This document shows, in pieces, positions 8,926-17,205 of a DNA stretch of 64,000 nucleotides. The stretch's first letter is position 1; every line of letters begins with the position of its first letter. Position numbers and translations under genes: made by a program. The stretch covers positions 640,856 through 704,855 of the forward strand of contig OY282374.1 of NCBI GenBank assembly GCA_958295815.1, in the 5' to 3' direction. The stretch is from Candidatus Poribacteria bacterium. Its GTDB lineage: Bacteria; Poribacteria; WGA-4E; WGA-3G. The notes beneath the pieces were generated by a model. The model had not been told where the DNA came from and did no database searches. It worked only from the letters and a program-made list of their open reading frames with translations.

Positions 8926-9723
8926 TTATTGACGTGCTTTGATTTTGCCCCACGTCACGGCAAGTTTCCCGTTCGGATCGACTGCAAGTCCTTGGTCAGA
9001 GTTGAAGTTTTGTTTGACTTCGCCTTCATCAAGGGCTCGATCGTAGACGCTAAATTCGTCGATGATACCAGAAAACATACCAAATTCACCGTCGGCTCTG
9101 CCGTCTAAGCCAACAAAAACGAAAATTTTGTCTACCCAATCGTCCTCAGGAAATTGAGCGAGGTTGAGTACGCCTTCGGTTGTGGCTTTACCGTCAACAA
9201 AGTATTGGACCTTACTATCCCCGGGTGTCCCCGCGACAGCGATGTGGTGCCATTGGTTATCGTCAATGTTATTTCCAGCATCTTCAACATTGCCAACCCA
9301 GCCAGTGTCAAGATTAAGGACACCATTGCGGACCCATAGCGTTTTGGGACCCTTGTCGTCGGTGCCAGGACCGCCTGTTTTGGCGAAGATCACACCGGGA
9401 CCGGAATTGTTGGTTTTTATCCATGCAGACCATGTGAAATCCTCATTGAAATCAAATTCTTCTGGACTGTCGATTTCAATGAAGTTGTCCTCGAGTCCGT
9501 CGAACTCCAAGGCGTCGCCGATCTTGCCTTTGACTTTTTTCAGGTTACCACTGATGGTGCCGTTGTAATTACCGGTTCCGTCCTTAACAGTTTTCCCGGC
9601 GATATTGTTAGCATCGAAGCTCCAATAACTGACCAGTCCGTCTTCGACGATTTCGGCACGGAGGTTGGTCGCGATTAAAGTGATAGCGATCGTGAAAATT
9701 ACCAAATTAGCCTTCTTTAGCAC
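8926..9723 (-). CDS. Secreted LamG-domain protein with C-terminal W-G motif
   Basis: 265 aa. Signal peptide (MLKKAN, hydrophobic core, cleavage after LRA). The rest is one LamG/concanavalin-like domain: 'GLVSYWSFDA' near residue 30, 'GKIGDALEFDG' near 65, 'FTWSAWIKTN' near 95, 'DNQWHHIAV' near 155, 'VQYFVDGK' near 170, 'GIIDEFSVYDRAL' near 220. Such domains bind glycans or proteins outside the cell. The tail VDPNGKLAVTWGKIKARQ belongs to the shared motif family. The gene is the first of a run of similar minus-strand genes up to 15.97 kb. Confidence 0.88.
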   Translation of the reverse strand: MLKKANLVIFTIAITLIATNLRAEIVEDGLVSYWSFDANNIAGKTVKDGTGNYNGTISGNLKKVKGKIGDALEFDGLEDNFIEIDSPEEFDFNEDFTWSAWIKTNNSGPGVIFAKTGGPGTDDKGPKTLWVRNGVLNLDTGWVGNVEDAGNNIDDNQWHHIAVAGTPGDSKVQYFVDGKATTEGVLNLAQFPEDDWVDKIFVFVGLDGRADGEFGMFSGIIDEFSVYDRALDEGEVKQNFNSDQGLAVDPNGKLAVTWGKIKARQ

Positions 9724-9795
9724 AGCCTTTTCTCCTTTGATTCATTAAGTATGGGAAACCTACAAGCAAGCATCTACTACCATAGTAGACACCAT

Positions 9796-9963
9796 TTATC
9801 CTCTGAAAATCTTCTTGAGGATTAAGTATGCACCGCCGACAACGATAATGAATAAAGCGGTGGAAAATACGATAGCGAAAATTACTTGCAGAATTTGGAA
9901 CAGAATCAGGACACCTAAAACAAAAATGATGATCCCGAAAATGATGAGTAAAATTGTTCCCAT
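9796..9963 (-). CDS. Small hydrophobic membrane protein, 55 aa
   Basis: A 55-codon frame from ATG at 9963 to TAA at 9796. The product is almost entirely hydrophobic (MGTILLIIFGIIIFVLGVLI, then a second hydrophobic segment, then a basic tail KKIFRG). It fits one or two membrane helices with a positively charged C-terminus in the cytoplasm. The amino-acid composition is far from random, and a larger overlapping frame (9707-10033) in another phase reads as Arg/His/Cys-rich nonsense. No Shine-Dalgarno is obvious. The function is unknown; it resembles small PspC- or YtxH-type hydrophobic proteins only in general character. It sits between two W-G-motif protein genes. Confidence 0.6.
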   Translation of the reverse strand: MGTILLIIFGIIIFVLGVLILFQILQVIFAIVFSTALFIIVVGGAYLILKKIFRG

Positions 9964-9977
9964 ACGTTAGTGTGTAT

Positions 9978-9993
9978 GTGGACTTCAGTCCAC
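9978..9993. repeat. Hairpin GTGGAC-TTCA-GTCCAC
   Basis: A perfect 6-bp stem with a TTCA loop immediately upstream of the 55-aa membrane protein gene. It may be a dispersed repeat or a 5' structural element; only this copy is seen here. Confidence 0.4.
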
Positions 9994-10085
9994 GTGTTGC
10001 AGCTTGATTCGTATGGGCGCGCTTTACAAGCACGTCCGGTTGCTGCGGTTAATATATCCCATTCTTTTGTCCGGGATAATTCGTT

Positions 10086-10859
10086 TTAGTAGCGCGCTTT
10101 GAGCGCGCCCCAGACCGTTGGAAGTTTACCAGTTGCTTCAACAACCAGGACTTCATCTGGTGTACATTCGTCAGCAGTTTCGCAGATCGCCCAATTGTCA
10201 AACGAGACAATGGTTAGAGCAGGCGCGCCTCTGCTGGAACCGCCGTTGAGTCCGACTTGTCCGCTTTCCGGTCTGACATTCCCGAAGTCGAGCTTACTTT
10301 CGAGGAGCCAGTCTTTGGGTTCGTTTTTACCATCTTCCCAGATTTTGCCGGTAAATCCGCTCTTGGATATTTCGGCTTTCATCCAGTACCATTTACCGAG
10401 TTCTATCTCACCGAATGGCGGTTCGGTATCATTCTGTTTCCAGGCAAGATGGTCGTTGAGGAATTCCATGTTATTGAGGAAATGGTGAATCAGAAAAGCG
10501 TAACCGGAAGCATCGCCTGGATCAAGGCGGAATCCGAGTCCACACCGTGCGAGGTCTCCGTCCCCCCAGTCATCGACACGAATCATGACTAAGCCGGTAT
10601 GCGGTTCTGGGAACCCGCCATCTAAGACGAGGTAGGTGTGGTCGCCTGGCGACTCATGGGTTTGGCTGATAACGCCACCTTTTTCTACCCAGTCGCCCTC
10701 GTGGTTTTTGAATTCATATTTGCCATCAATTTTTCCATCTTCAAAATCGTCGAGGTATAATACCTCACTGAAACCGCTGGTCATCCAGACCAAAATAGCG
10801 GCACACACGATTATGAAGAGGAAAGACTTGTGGATGGATTGACTTTTAACGATACGCAT
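10086..10859 (-). CDS. Secreted concanavalin-like protein with C-terminal W-G motif
   Basis: 257 aa. N-terminal signal peptide with a long basic n-region (MRIVKSQSIHKS) and hydrophobic core. The body resembles 3-keto-disaccharide hydrolase/DUF1080-like or LamG-like jelly-roll domains: 'LYLDDFEDGKIDGKYEF' near residue 33, 'GDWVEKGGVISQ' near 55, 'GKWYWMKAEISKSGFTGKIWEDG' near 155, 'VSFDNWAI' near 220. No catalytic residues are recognisable. The last residues VEATGKLPTVWGALKARY carry the shared tail. Its domain is different from the LamG neighbours, which makes the common ending notable. Confidence 0.8.
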   Translation of the reverse strand: MRIVKSQSIHKSFLFIIVCAAILVWMTSGFSEVLYLDDFEDGKIDGKYEFKNHEGDWVEKGGVISQTHESPGDHTYLVLDGGFPEPHTGLVMIRVDDWGDGDLARCGLGFRLDPGDASGYAFLIHHFLNNMEFLNDHLAWKQNDTEPPFGEIELGKWYWMKAEISKSGFTGKIWEDGKNEPKDWLLESKLDFGNVRPESGQVGLNGGSSRGAPALTIVSFDNWAICETADECTPDEVLVVEATGKLPTVWGALKARY

Positions 10860-10916
10860 TGTACAAACCCCCTTAAACTTGGGTTGCTTATTGGTATTCG
10901 GAATGGAAACGTATTC

Positions 10917-11705
10917 TTATGGCGTTGCGCGACGTTTGCCGCCATCCATGTAGAGCGCGCTCCCATGCATATAGGAGCAGGCTTCAGAGGCTAAAAATGT
11001 CACAACATTCGCGATCTCCTCCGGTTCTGCGATACGACCGGCAGGGAGTTCTTGTCCGAGTTCTCGCAACAACTCTTCGACATCGCGCCCTTCGCGCTCG
11101 GCTCTGGCACCTTGTTGGGTACGGGCTCGACCGGTATTCGTCAATCCCGGACAAACAGTGTTTACCAATATTCCGTCCCCTGCGACAGCATCAGAGAGGG
11201 CGCGTGTGATATTCAAAATAGTGGTGTTGGCTGCGCCTGTCGGGATGTTCCCGCGGGTAGGACTTGTACCTGCTGAACCTGCAATATTGATAATGCGTCC
11301 CCACCGATTTCCCTTCATATAGGGAATGACCAGTTGCGACATGCGAAGGTAGCTATAGGTTTTCAAGGCAAGGGCATCGTCAATCAATTTCGGGCGTAGT
11401 GCCAAAATATCTGCATTCTGCGCTGCACCAACATTGTTGACGAGAATATCAACGCCGCCAAAGTGGTCAATTGTCTCTTGAACCACCTGCTCACAACTTG
11501 CTTGTGTGGTGAGATCGACAGCAACGGCGTGTCCTTCATGCCCGGTCTGCTCAAGTTCCGCAAGGACTTGATTCAGTATGTCTTGTGTCCGTGCAGCGAT
11601 ACAGACGTGAACACCCTCGCGGGCAAGTGCAAGTGCACACTGCCGACCGATACCACGACTACCACCGGTAACAATGGCGCGTTTTCCGCGCAATCCTAAG
11701 TCCAT
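10917..11705 (-). CDS. SDR-family oxidoreductase lacking the usual Tyr/Lys pair
   Basis: 262 aa. The nucleotide-binding motif TGGSRGIG (residues 13-20) and 'VDILVNNVG' (near 87) are intact, and the C-terminus 'GSALYMDGGKRRATP' is normal. At the active site, where classical SDRs have Y-x-x-x-K, the sequence reads 'NIPTGAANTTILNITRAL': Thr and Asn occupy the Tyr and Lys positions. The Ser two turns upstream (NIAGSAG) remains. The enzyme may use other residues or bind cofactor without standard chemistry; some FabG-like subfamilies share this change. It lies within the W-G-motif gene run and could be co-transcribed. Confidence 0.82.
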   Translation of the reverse strand: MDLGLRGKRAIVTGGSRGIGRQCALALAREGVHVCIAARTQDILNQVLAELEQTGHEGHAVAVDLTTQASCEQVVQETIDHFGGVDILVNNVGAAQNADILALRPKLIDDALALKTYSYLRMSQLVIPYMKGNRWGRIINIAGSAGTSPTRGNIPTGAANTTILNITRALSDAVAGDGILVNTVCPGLTNTGRARTQQGARAEREGRDVEELLRELGQELPAGRIAEPEEIANVVTFLASEACSYMHGSALYMDGGKRRATP

Positions 11706-11757
11706 GTATCGTGCATCCTTTACGTTGGATCTGCTTTCTATAATCGGGGATGGAAAT

Positions 11758-12465
11758 CTACAGGTCTGATTTCAACAGTCCCCATGTAAGGGTGAGTTTG
11801 GCATGCGGTTCGACTTCAAGGCTTGAGCCGCCTTTATCGAATACCTCCACATCGTCGATAAGTGTTTCCGACTTCCATTCACGGATACCGAATCCACCTT
11901 TTGGATAAGCGACTTTACCGTATTCAGCGATCTGCTTGCCATCAAGTGAGACTGTTAGTTTTTTGTCCACCACAGTGACCGACAGTTCGTGCCATTCGTC
12001 AAGTTCTATATCAATGTCCGCCTGGGCGACAATGGGCCAAGCACCACCCCGTTCAAAGACATTGAGAACGTTTTCTCGCGGATCCCCACAACACAACCGT
12101 TTCCGCGCAGGTTCAATGAGCATATACTCGGTGGCTAATTGGGCACGCACAATTAATCCAAATGCAGCAAATTCCGCGGTCTCTCCAACGATATTGAATT
12201 TTGCTCGCATTGTGTAGTCTGTCAGATCCTCGAACCCTTCGAGAAAGAGGGCATCAACGTTATTATTGTCGTTCTTTGTATCGAAGACAAGGACGCTGTT
12301 ATCTGGATCGCCCGGATCTTCCGCAACGTTTAGCGTTGGCATGTCGGGCCATTTGTGTTCGGTGTTTCCCTCAAAATCGTCAAAGAATAGTGTTTCTGCG
12401 ATCGCGCTTTCAAATAGTAGGAGAATGACACAAACAATGACAATGCATAGTTTTCGGATGTTCAT
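11758..12465 (-). CDS. Secreted jelly-roll (DUF1080-like) protein with C-terminal W-G motif
   Basis: 235 aa from the ATG at 12465, which has AAAGGAG upstream; an in-frame ATG at 12510 would extend it without a signal peptide at the very N-terminus. MNIRKLC plus a hydrophobic core and cleavage after AIA give a signal peptide. Features: 'LFFDDFEGNTEHKWPDMP' near residue 30, 'DLTDYTMRAKFNI' near 85, 'DEWHELSVTVVDKKLTVSLDG' near 165, 'GGFGIREWKSETLIDDVEVF' near 195. It is a concanavalin-like sugar-binding fold. The tail VEPHAKLTLTWGLLKSDL is the shared motif. Confidence 0.8.
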   Translation of the reverse strand: MNIRKLCIVIVCVILLLFESAIAETLFFDDFEGNTEHKWPDMPTLNVAEDPGDPDNSVLVFDTKNDNNNVDALFLEGFEDLTDYTMRAKFNIVGETAEFAAFGLIVRAQLATEYMLIEPARKRLCCGDPRENVLNVFERGGAWPIVAQADIDIELDEWHELSVTVVDKKLTVSLDGKQIAEYGKVAYPKGGFGIREWKSETLIDDVEVFDKGGSSLEVEPHAKLTLTWGLLKSDL

Positions 12466-12581
12466 TTTGAAATTCTCCTTTAGGACATAACGAGTAGGGA
12501 AGATGCCCACCTATGTTTGGCGGACATCTCGTTTTCGACACGCTGCATGTATACATAAGCATCGCGTGTTTTGACCGATAA

Positions 12582-13424
12582 CTACTGCGCAGCCTTGAGT
12601 GAACCCCAAGTTGTCGCTATTTTTCCAGCGGCATCAACGGCTAATGCGCCTTCAATACCTTCACCAAGTTTTACGACATCATCATCAGAGAGTGTGATAT
12701 CGAAGATAACCACCTCATCAATGATACCTTCCCACTGGCACCGCATGCCACAGCCCGGGTCTGCGCCGATATAAACCTCTTCGGGACATGCCCAAGGTGG
12801 ACCTTTCGCATCTTCAGTCCCTTGTAACTTCCCGTTGACGTAAACCCGATTTTGACTTCCATCCCAACTCCCGACGAGGTGTATCCATTCGTTATCGGAA
12901 AGTTCATCGCCAAGGACTTCAAGTTTGCCACCACCGTTGGCGGCTCGGATATGAAAGGATGCCCTTGTGGTATTTTCGCCGTTTTCGTGCGCACCCGTTC
13001 CGAGTAAAAACTGGGACCACGTTGAGCAGCCAAGCCCTTTCCATACAACACATTTACCGGTCGGGTCTGCTGATGCGTAGACCCAGGCGTGAACTGAGAA
13101 CCCGTCGGATTCCTTGAAATCCAAGGCGGCTAAAGTTTTATCTTCGCCCTTAGTACCGAGTTTGACCCAGGTGTCCTTACCGTTAAACTCTAGCCCACCG
13201 CCAAATTTGCCTTTCGCCCATTTCAGATCGCCGACAAATTCGCCATCAGTTCCGTTACCGGAGAGGTCTGTTACAACTTTACCTTTGCCTTCTTCAAATG
13301 TCCACATCCCCGCAATATCTTTCTCATCAAATTCCGCGTAGCTTGCGGTTATCACCGCCAAACTAAGCGTAAGGATAGCAATTGCAGCGAGTGTGTGATT
13401 CAGATAGCTTTTTACCATAGACAT
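12582..13424 (-). CDS. Secreted LamG-domain protein with C-terminal W-G motif
   Basis: 280 aa. Signal peptide (MSMVKSYLNH, hydrophobic core, cleavage after SYA). LamG domain with 'IAGMWTFEEGKGKVVTDLSG' near residue 37, 'GKFGGGLEFNG' near 72, 'FSVHAWVYAS' near 105, 'NEWIHLVGSWDGSQNRVYVNG' near 180, 'GIIDEVVIFDITLSDDDV' near 235. One or two Cys pairs in the loops (GLGCSTW, GCGMRCQW) suggest disulfides. Tail VDAAGKIATTWGSLKAAQ. Confidence 0.88.
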   Translation of the reverse strand: MSMVKSYLNHTLAAIAILTLSLAVITASYAEFDEKDIAGMWTFEEGKGKVVTDLSGNGTDGEFVGDLKWAKGKFGGGLEFNGKDTWVKLGTKGEDKTLAALDFKESDGFSVHAWVYASADPTGKCVVWKGLGCSTWSQFLLGTGAHENGENTTRASFHIRAANGGGKLEVLGDELSDNEWIHLVGSWDGSQNRVYVNGKLQGTEDAKGPPWACPEEVYIGADPGCGMRCQWEGIIDEVVIFDITLSDDDVVKLGEGIEGALAVDAAGKIATTWGSLKAAQ

Positions 13425-13471
13425 GTTTATCTGTTCCTTTTAGGAGTTGCGATTCGGAGATCGCTTCTATC

Positions 13472-14230
13472 CTATTTTTTCAGACTGCCCCAGGTGACAG
13501 CCAACTTCCGTTTTGGATCCACAGCGAGCGTTGTCTCGAAGCCGTCGTTCATAATGGCTTGAATGTCGTCTTTACTGAGGACGGTGTTGAAAATAATGAA
13601 CTCATCTATCTGTCCTTCCCACTGTCTGCTTTGATTCCAGTCGCCGATCCGGGCGGGATCGAGGACACCGGGATTTCCACCCCAGTCGTTTTCGATGTCG
13701 AGTTCACCGTTAACGTAAAAGCGAATCTTCTTTTCCGGCGCACTGTAGGCGGTTGCGATATGGACCCATTTATCCATCTCATCCCCTATCAGCATAAAGT
13801 TTGCGAAGGTATCGTTTCCACCCGGGTTACCGTTAATAGAGAACTCTATTTTATTATTCGGGTGCATCTGGTAGTGGATATCCCCTGCTTTCCAACCATC
13901 GTTATTGAAGAAAACACGCCATTGTGATTCTCGTCCAGTGGATTTGACCCAATGTGCAAAAGTAATTTCCTCAAATTCACCGATGCGTTTTGGGATTGCA
14001 ACCCACTCACTCTTGCCATTCAATTCGATTGCGTCACCGATTTTGCCAGCAACAAATTTGCCGCCTTCTACTTCGCCATCAAATCCGTTTCCAGAGATGT
14101 CCGCAGCGTCGCCATCAAACAGCCATGCGGCTGTAATCATATCTTCGGTGACCTCAGCTGAGACAGTTAAACTGATACTCAACACGAGCAATGTGCTGAG
14201 GATAACTGTGATAGTTCTTGCGATTAACAA
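13472..14230 (-). CDS. Secreted LamG-domain protein with C-terminal W-G motif
   Basis: 252 aa. Signal peptide cleaved after VSA. LamG domain: 'ITAAWLFDGDAADISGNGFD' near residue 32, 'GKIGDAIELNG' near 62, 'ITFAHWVKSTGRESQW' near 88, 'DKWVHIATAYSAPEKKIRFYVNG' near 150, 'GQIDEFIIFNTVLSKDDI' near 205. The tail is VDPKRKLAVTWGSLKK, ending immediately after the motif. About 48 bases separate it from the previous paralogue, so the two are likely co-transcribed. Confidence 0.88.
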   Translation of the reverse strand: MLIARTITVILSTLLVLSISLTVSAEVTEDMITAAWLFDGDAADISGNGFDGEVEGGKFVAGKIGDAIELNGKSEWVAIPKRIGEFEEITFAHWVKSTGRESQWRVFFNNDGWKAGDIHYQMHPNNKIEFSINGNPGGNDTFANFMLIGDEMDKWVHIATAYSAPEKKIRFYVNGELDIENDWGGNPGVLDPARIGDWNQSRQWEGQIDEFIIFNTVLSKDDIQAIMNDGFETTLAVDPKRKLAVTWGSLKK

Positions 14231-14387
14231 AGTGGCCTCCTATGTGTTGTTCAGTGGAATCGGTGAAGAATAGGTTCTCCGATCCTCCTGAATCTCTGTC
14301 ATACCCTATATGTAATTTTAACGATTATAGCATAAAAAAGGTGACGAGGCAAGTGCTTTATTAAAACAGAGAGGTTATATGTATAGG

Positions 14388-15239
14388 CTAAACAAATCTG
14401 TCCTTATGCGGACTGGCATTCCATTGGGTATTCCACATCTGCCACGATGTTGGACATTGCCTGCTTTCACGCTCACGAGCAGGACACGCAATCGCTTCGT
14501 GCCAGAGTCCGTTGAGTGACGTTCCCGTGCGGCTGAACCGAAAATCTGTCGACCAGCGGATGATGTCGCTCTGGTTTACTAAAGACCGGTGGAATACGAG
14601 ATTGTTAAAGACGAGAAGGTCACCCTTCTTCATCTCTAAGGTGTCAATATCAATGTCGGATGAATCGGGACGGAGGACAGGGACAGAAAATGTCTCGCCT
14701 GGCACGCGGTGATAGGTTTGCAGACCTGACTTGTGGCTTCCGGGTAGGAATTGCAACGGACCGTTCTCTACTTTGACATCGACCAAGGGTAACCATACAG
14801 TGAGATGGGTATCGTTTTCGGTGTCAGGCATATACGCGCTGTCTTGGTGCCAAGGGAGTGTGGTCAGTTTTTCGTTTGGGAGTTTCGGACGCACCCAAAA
14901 GTCACCGTTGAATTGAATATCGCCTCCGATAAGGCGTTCCAGCACATCCAGTACCTTCGGATGCGTTATCAAGCCAAAGAGTGCTTCGCTATAGACGAGC
15001 GTATGCCAGCCAAAGACTTCGTTTTCTCTACCACAGGCTTTTAGAATGGCATGCCAGCGGTGTTCAAAAGACATCTCTTCATAGAGGTCGGAGATTGCGC
15101 TTTCGTTATAGAGTTCGACAGCACGTTTATCAACGACTTCAGAAATCACACTGATTAACGGGGCGAGGTCTGCCTCAGACAATGCCGATTTCACGACAAG
15201 ATAGCCTTGTTCCGTAAATTTTTTAGCATTCGTTTCCAT
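14388..15239 (-). CDS. Phytanoyl-CoA dioxygenase (PhyH)-like Fe(II)/2-oxoglutarate oxygenase
   Basis: 283 aa, normal family length. The iron facial triad is visible: WHQDSAY (H-x-D) near residue 127 and 'LVFHRSLVN' near 215; the 2-oxoglutarate Arg fits 'RWSTDFRF' near 230. 'NGPLQFLPGSHKSG' near 165 is the typical loop between the metal ligands. Such enzymes hydroxylate lipids or small natural products; the substrate is unknown. The next gene downstream in transcription order is well separated, while the LamG gene at 15245 ends five bases before this start, so it is probably in an operon with that secreted protein. Confidence 0.88.
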   Translation of the reverse strand: METNAKKFTEQGYLVVKSALSEADLAPLISVISEVVDKRAVELYNESAISDLYEEMSFEHRWHAILKACGRENEVFGWHTLVYSEALFGLITHPKVLDVLERLIGGDIQFNGDFWVRPKLPNEKLTTLPWHQDSAYMPDTENDTHLTVWLPLVDVKVENGPLQFLPGSHKSGLQTYHRVPGETFSVPVLRPDSSDIDIDTLEMKKGDLLVFNNLVFHRSLVNQSDIIRWSTDFRFSRTGTSLNGLWHEAIACPARERESRQCPTSWQMWNTQWNASPHKDRFV

Positions 15240-15244
15240 CGTTT

Positions 15245-15973
15245 TTATTGATTTGCCTTTATCGCTCCCCAGGCAGTTGTTAGTTTTCCTCCAGGTTTCA
15301 CCGGAAGCGGATCCATAGATTCCTCAACAGGAATCGCTTCGTCCCAGAATGCCACCTCGTCAACCGCACCACCAAAGTGGTTTTGACCATTACGACTGCC
15401 GATAGTGAAGGGTAATCCTTCGGTGATATGAACGGCATCAGCACCGGGCATCTCGGCTTCCAACTTTCCGTCAACATAAGCCTTGACGGACTTGCCATCG
15501 TATGCACCGAAAATGTGGTACCACTGCCCAATTTCCATTGCAGCATTGCCAACACAACAGACCAGATTGTTTCCAGGACCGGTGGAAACATAAAAAGAGA
15601 GCGTTCCATCGGGTTCAATGAAAAAACCGTAGCTCCAATTGAGGTGGATGCCTTTTTCAGCGACCGCTACCCACGCACCAAGTTTCAGAGGCTGGATCCA
15701 CGCCGACATAGACAATGATTCGAGTTCAGAAATTGCTGGAGCATCTGGAATCGCGACGTAGTCGGTGCTGCCGTTGAACGCTAACGCTTCACCAAACTTC
15801 CCGGCTACTACCTTTGGGTTTCCATGGATAACTCCATCGTGCCCGTTTCCGCTCAGGTCATCCGCGCTGTCTGCTGCATCAAATGACCAGTAGCCAACTA
15901 ATTCCGCATTTGCCGTGAAATTGACGATGCCAAACAGACAGAAAATTAGACACGCAATTCTTGAAAGGGACAT
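15245..15973 (-). CDS. Secreted LamG-domain protein with C-terminal W-G motif
   Basis: 242 aa. Signal peptide cleaved after ANA. LamG domain: 'LVGYWSFDAADSADDLSG' near residue 24, 'GKFGEALAFNG' near 57, 'LSMSAWIQP' near 85, 'GQWYHIFGAYDGKSVKAYVDG' near 145, 'GAVDEVAFWDEAI' near 205. The ending VKPGGKLTTAWGAIKANQ is the shared motif. It is transcribed just ahead of the PhyH gene. Confidence 0.87.
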   Translation of the reverse strand: MSLSRIACLIFCLFGIVNFTANAELVGYWSFDAADSADDLSGNGHDGVIHGNPKVVAGKFGEALAFNGSTDYVAIPDAPAISELESLSMSAWIQPLKLGAWVAVAEKGIHLNWSYGFFIEPDGTLSFYVSTGPGNNLVCCVGNAAMEIGQWYHIFGAYDGKSVKAYVDGKLEAEMPGADAVHITEGLPFTIGSRNGQNHFGGAVDEVAFWDEAIPVEESMDPLPVKPGGKLTTAWGAIKANQ

Positions 15974-16001
15974 GGTTATGCCTCCATTTAAGCGAGTGTA
16001 T

Positions 16002-16023
16002 GGCGAGGTATGCAGACCTCGCC
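16002..16023. repeat. Hairpin GGCGAGGT-ATGCAG-ACCTCGCC
   Basis: A perfect 8-bp stem with a 6-base loop in the 96-base gap between the LamG gene and the first Gfo/Idh/MocA gene. No T-run follows on either strand. It could be a dispersed repeat; a weaker CGAGG/CCTCG hairpin with a similar sequence is at 896-913. Confidence 0.45.
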
Positions 16024-16069
16024 TTATGGTAAAAAGGATAACCGGTTGCGATGAAAGGACGAAGCGTCC

Positions 16070-17107
16070 CTATAGTTTAGCTCTCAGTGAATCCATCAGT
16101 CCATATGGAGGATCAAACGGGAGGTCAATCACCTCGTTTGTGATACCGCTATAGTAGATGCCGAGAAGGAGATTGAACTCCGCAAGGGATTGCTTGAGGT
16201 GTGTCGGATGCACCTTGCTCTCGTCGTCGAGCCAGTCAAAAACCGCTTCAGTCAGATTGCCCTGTGCGATGACATCCTGCTCACCGTAGCTGAGTGGACC
16301 GCCTTCGTAGCCACCCTCTGGTGTTGAGCGTTCCCAACTGCTGAACCGCCAATGCACAAAACCTTTTGTTCCTACGACAAAAACGCGTTTGTGGAAAAAG
16401 ACGACTGGATCGTCGGATGCCGTCGGCGCGATAGCTGTTCCGAATGCGACAGAAACGTGGAGTCCGTTATCATACTGAACGCGTGCGCTTGCGTATTGTG
16501 GGGAAGGCTGCGCAGAATCCAGTTGTTCAGCTCCGGAGATTTGCCCAAGTACCCGGGTCGGGCGCGAGTTGTCGATATAGGAAGAGACGAGTTGTAGCAC
16601 ATGTGGACCTTGGTCAACAGGTGTGCTGCGGGCACTGGCGTCAATGAACTTGATGTCCCCAATACGTCCTTCTGCGACATCTCGCTTCAATTCTAAGTTT
16701 TGCGGATGGAAGTTAAGCTGCGTGTTGACGACGAACTTCGTTTTTGTCTCTTCTGCCAATCCCGCAATCTGTTTCGAGTCTTCGCTTTCGACAGCGATCG
16801 GTTTTTCCACAATCGCCGCTGGTACACCCGCATCCGAGGCTTGTTTCATCAATGGATAACGGATGCGTTCGTTGCTACCTCGCAGCACGGGTGCTGTGAC
16901 GATATGGAGGACATCGGGTTTCTCTTTTTCGAGCATCTCATCCAAATCGGTGTAACGTGAAGGGATACCGAAGTCGTCTCCGAATTTGTTGAGGAGTTCA
17001 GTATTCATATCGCAGATAGCAGCGAGTTTACCGTTTTTGACAAAGCGATAGGCGTCTGCGTGCGCGCGGGCACGACCACCGCACCCTAACATCGCAGTTT
17101 TATACAT
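16070..17107 (-). CDS. Gfo/Idh/MocA-family oxidoreductase, paralogue 1
   Basis: 345 aa. Rossmann motif GCGGRARAHADAY at residues 9-21, 'DVLHIVTAPV' near 65 and 'VEKPIA' near 100 (the family's EKP motif with the catalytic-region Lys). The C-terminal half is the usual alpha/beta sheet domain. The family oxidises or reduces sugars and inositols with NAD(P). It is the first of four close paralogues (others at 18229, 19316 and 20459), separated from them by the Rpn-type gene. Most differences among the four fall in the segment near residues 215-245. Confidence 0.88.
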   Translation of the reverse strand: MYKTAMLGCGGRARAHADAYRFVKNGKLAAICDMNTELLNKFGDDFGIPSRYTDLDEMLEKEKPDVLHIVTAPVLRGSNERIRYPLMKQASDAGVPAAIVEKPIAVESEDSKQIAGLAEETKTKFVVNTQLNFHPQNLELKRDVAEGRIGDIKFIDASARSTPVDQGPHVLQLVSSYIDNSRPTRVLGQISGAEQLDSAQPSPQYASARVQYDNGLHVSVAFGTAIAPTASDDPVVFFHKRVFVVGTKGFVHWRFSSWERSTPEGGYEGGPLSYGEQDVIAQGNLTEAVFDWLDDESKVHPTHLKQSLAEFNLLLGIYYSGITNEVIDLPFDPPYGLMDSLRAKL

Positions 17108-17205
17108 AGGAAGGTCTCCTTAATAATATTCTAATGTCTGCAAGTCAGATTAGTAAATAGTAATAGTAGAAAATATAAGATAAGTTGCCGGGAGGAAGGC
17201 GCAAT

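Noticed and set aside
9707..10033. 108-aa minus-strand frame over the small membrane gene
   Set aside because: Arg/His/Cys-rich composition without recognisable features; the overlapping 55-aa frame in another phase is clearly protein-like.
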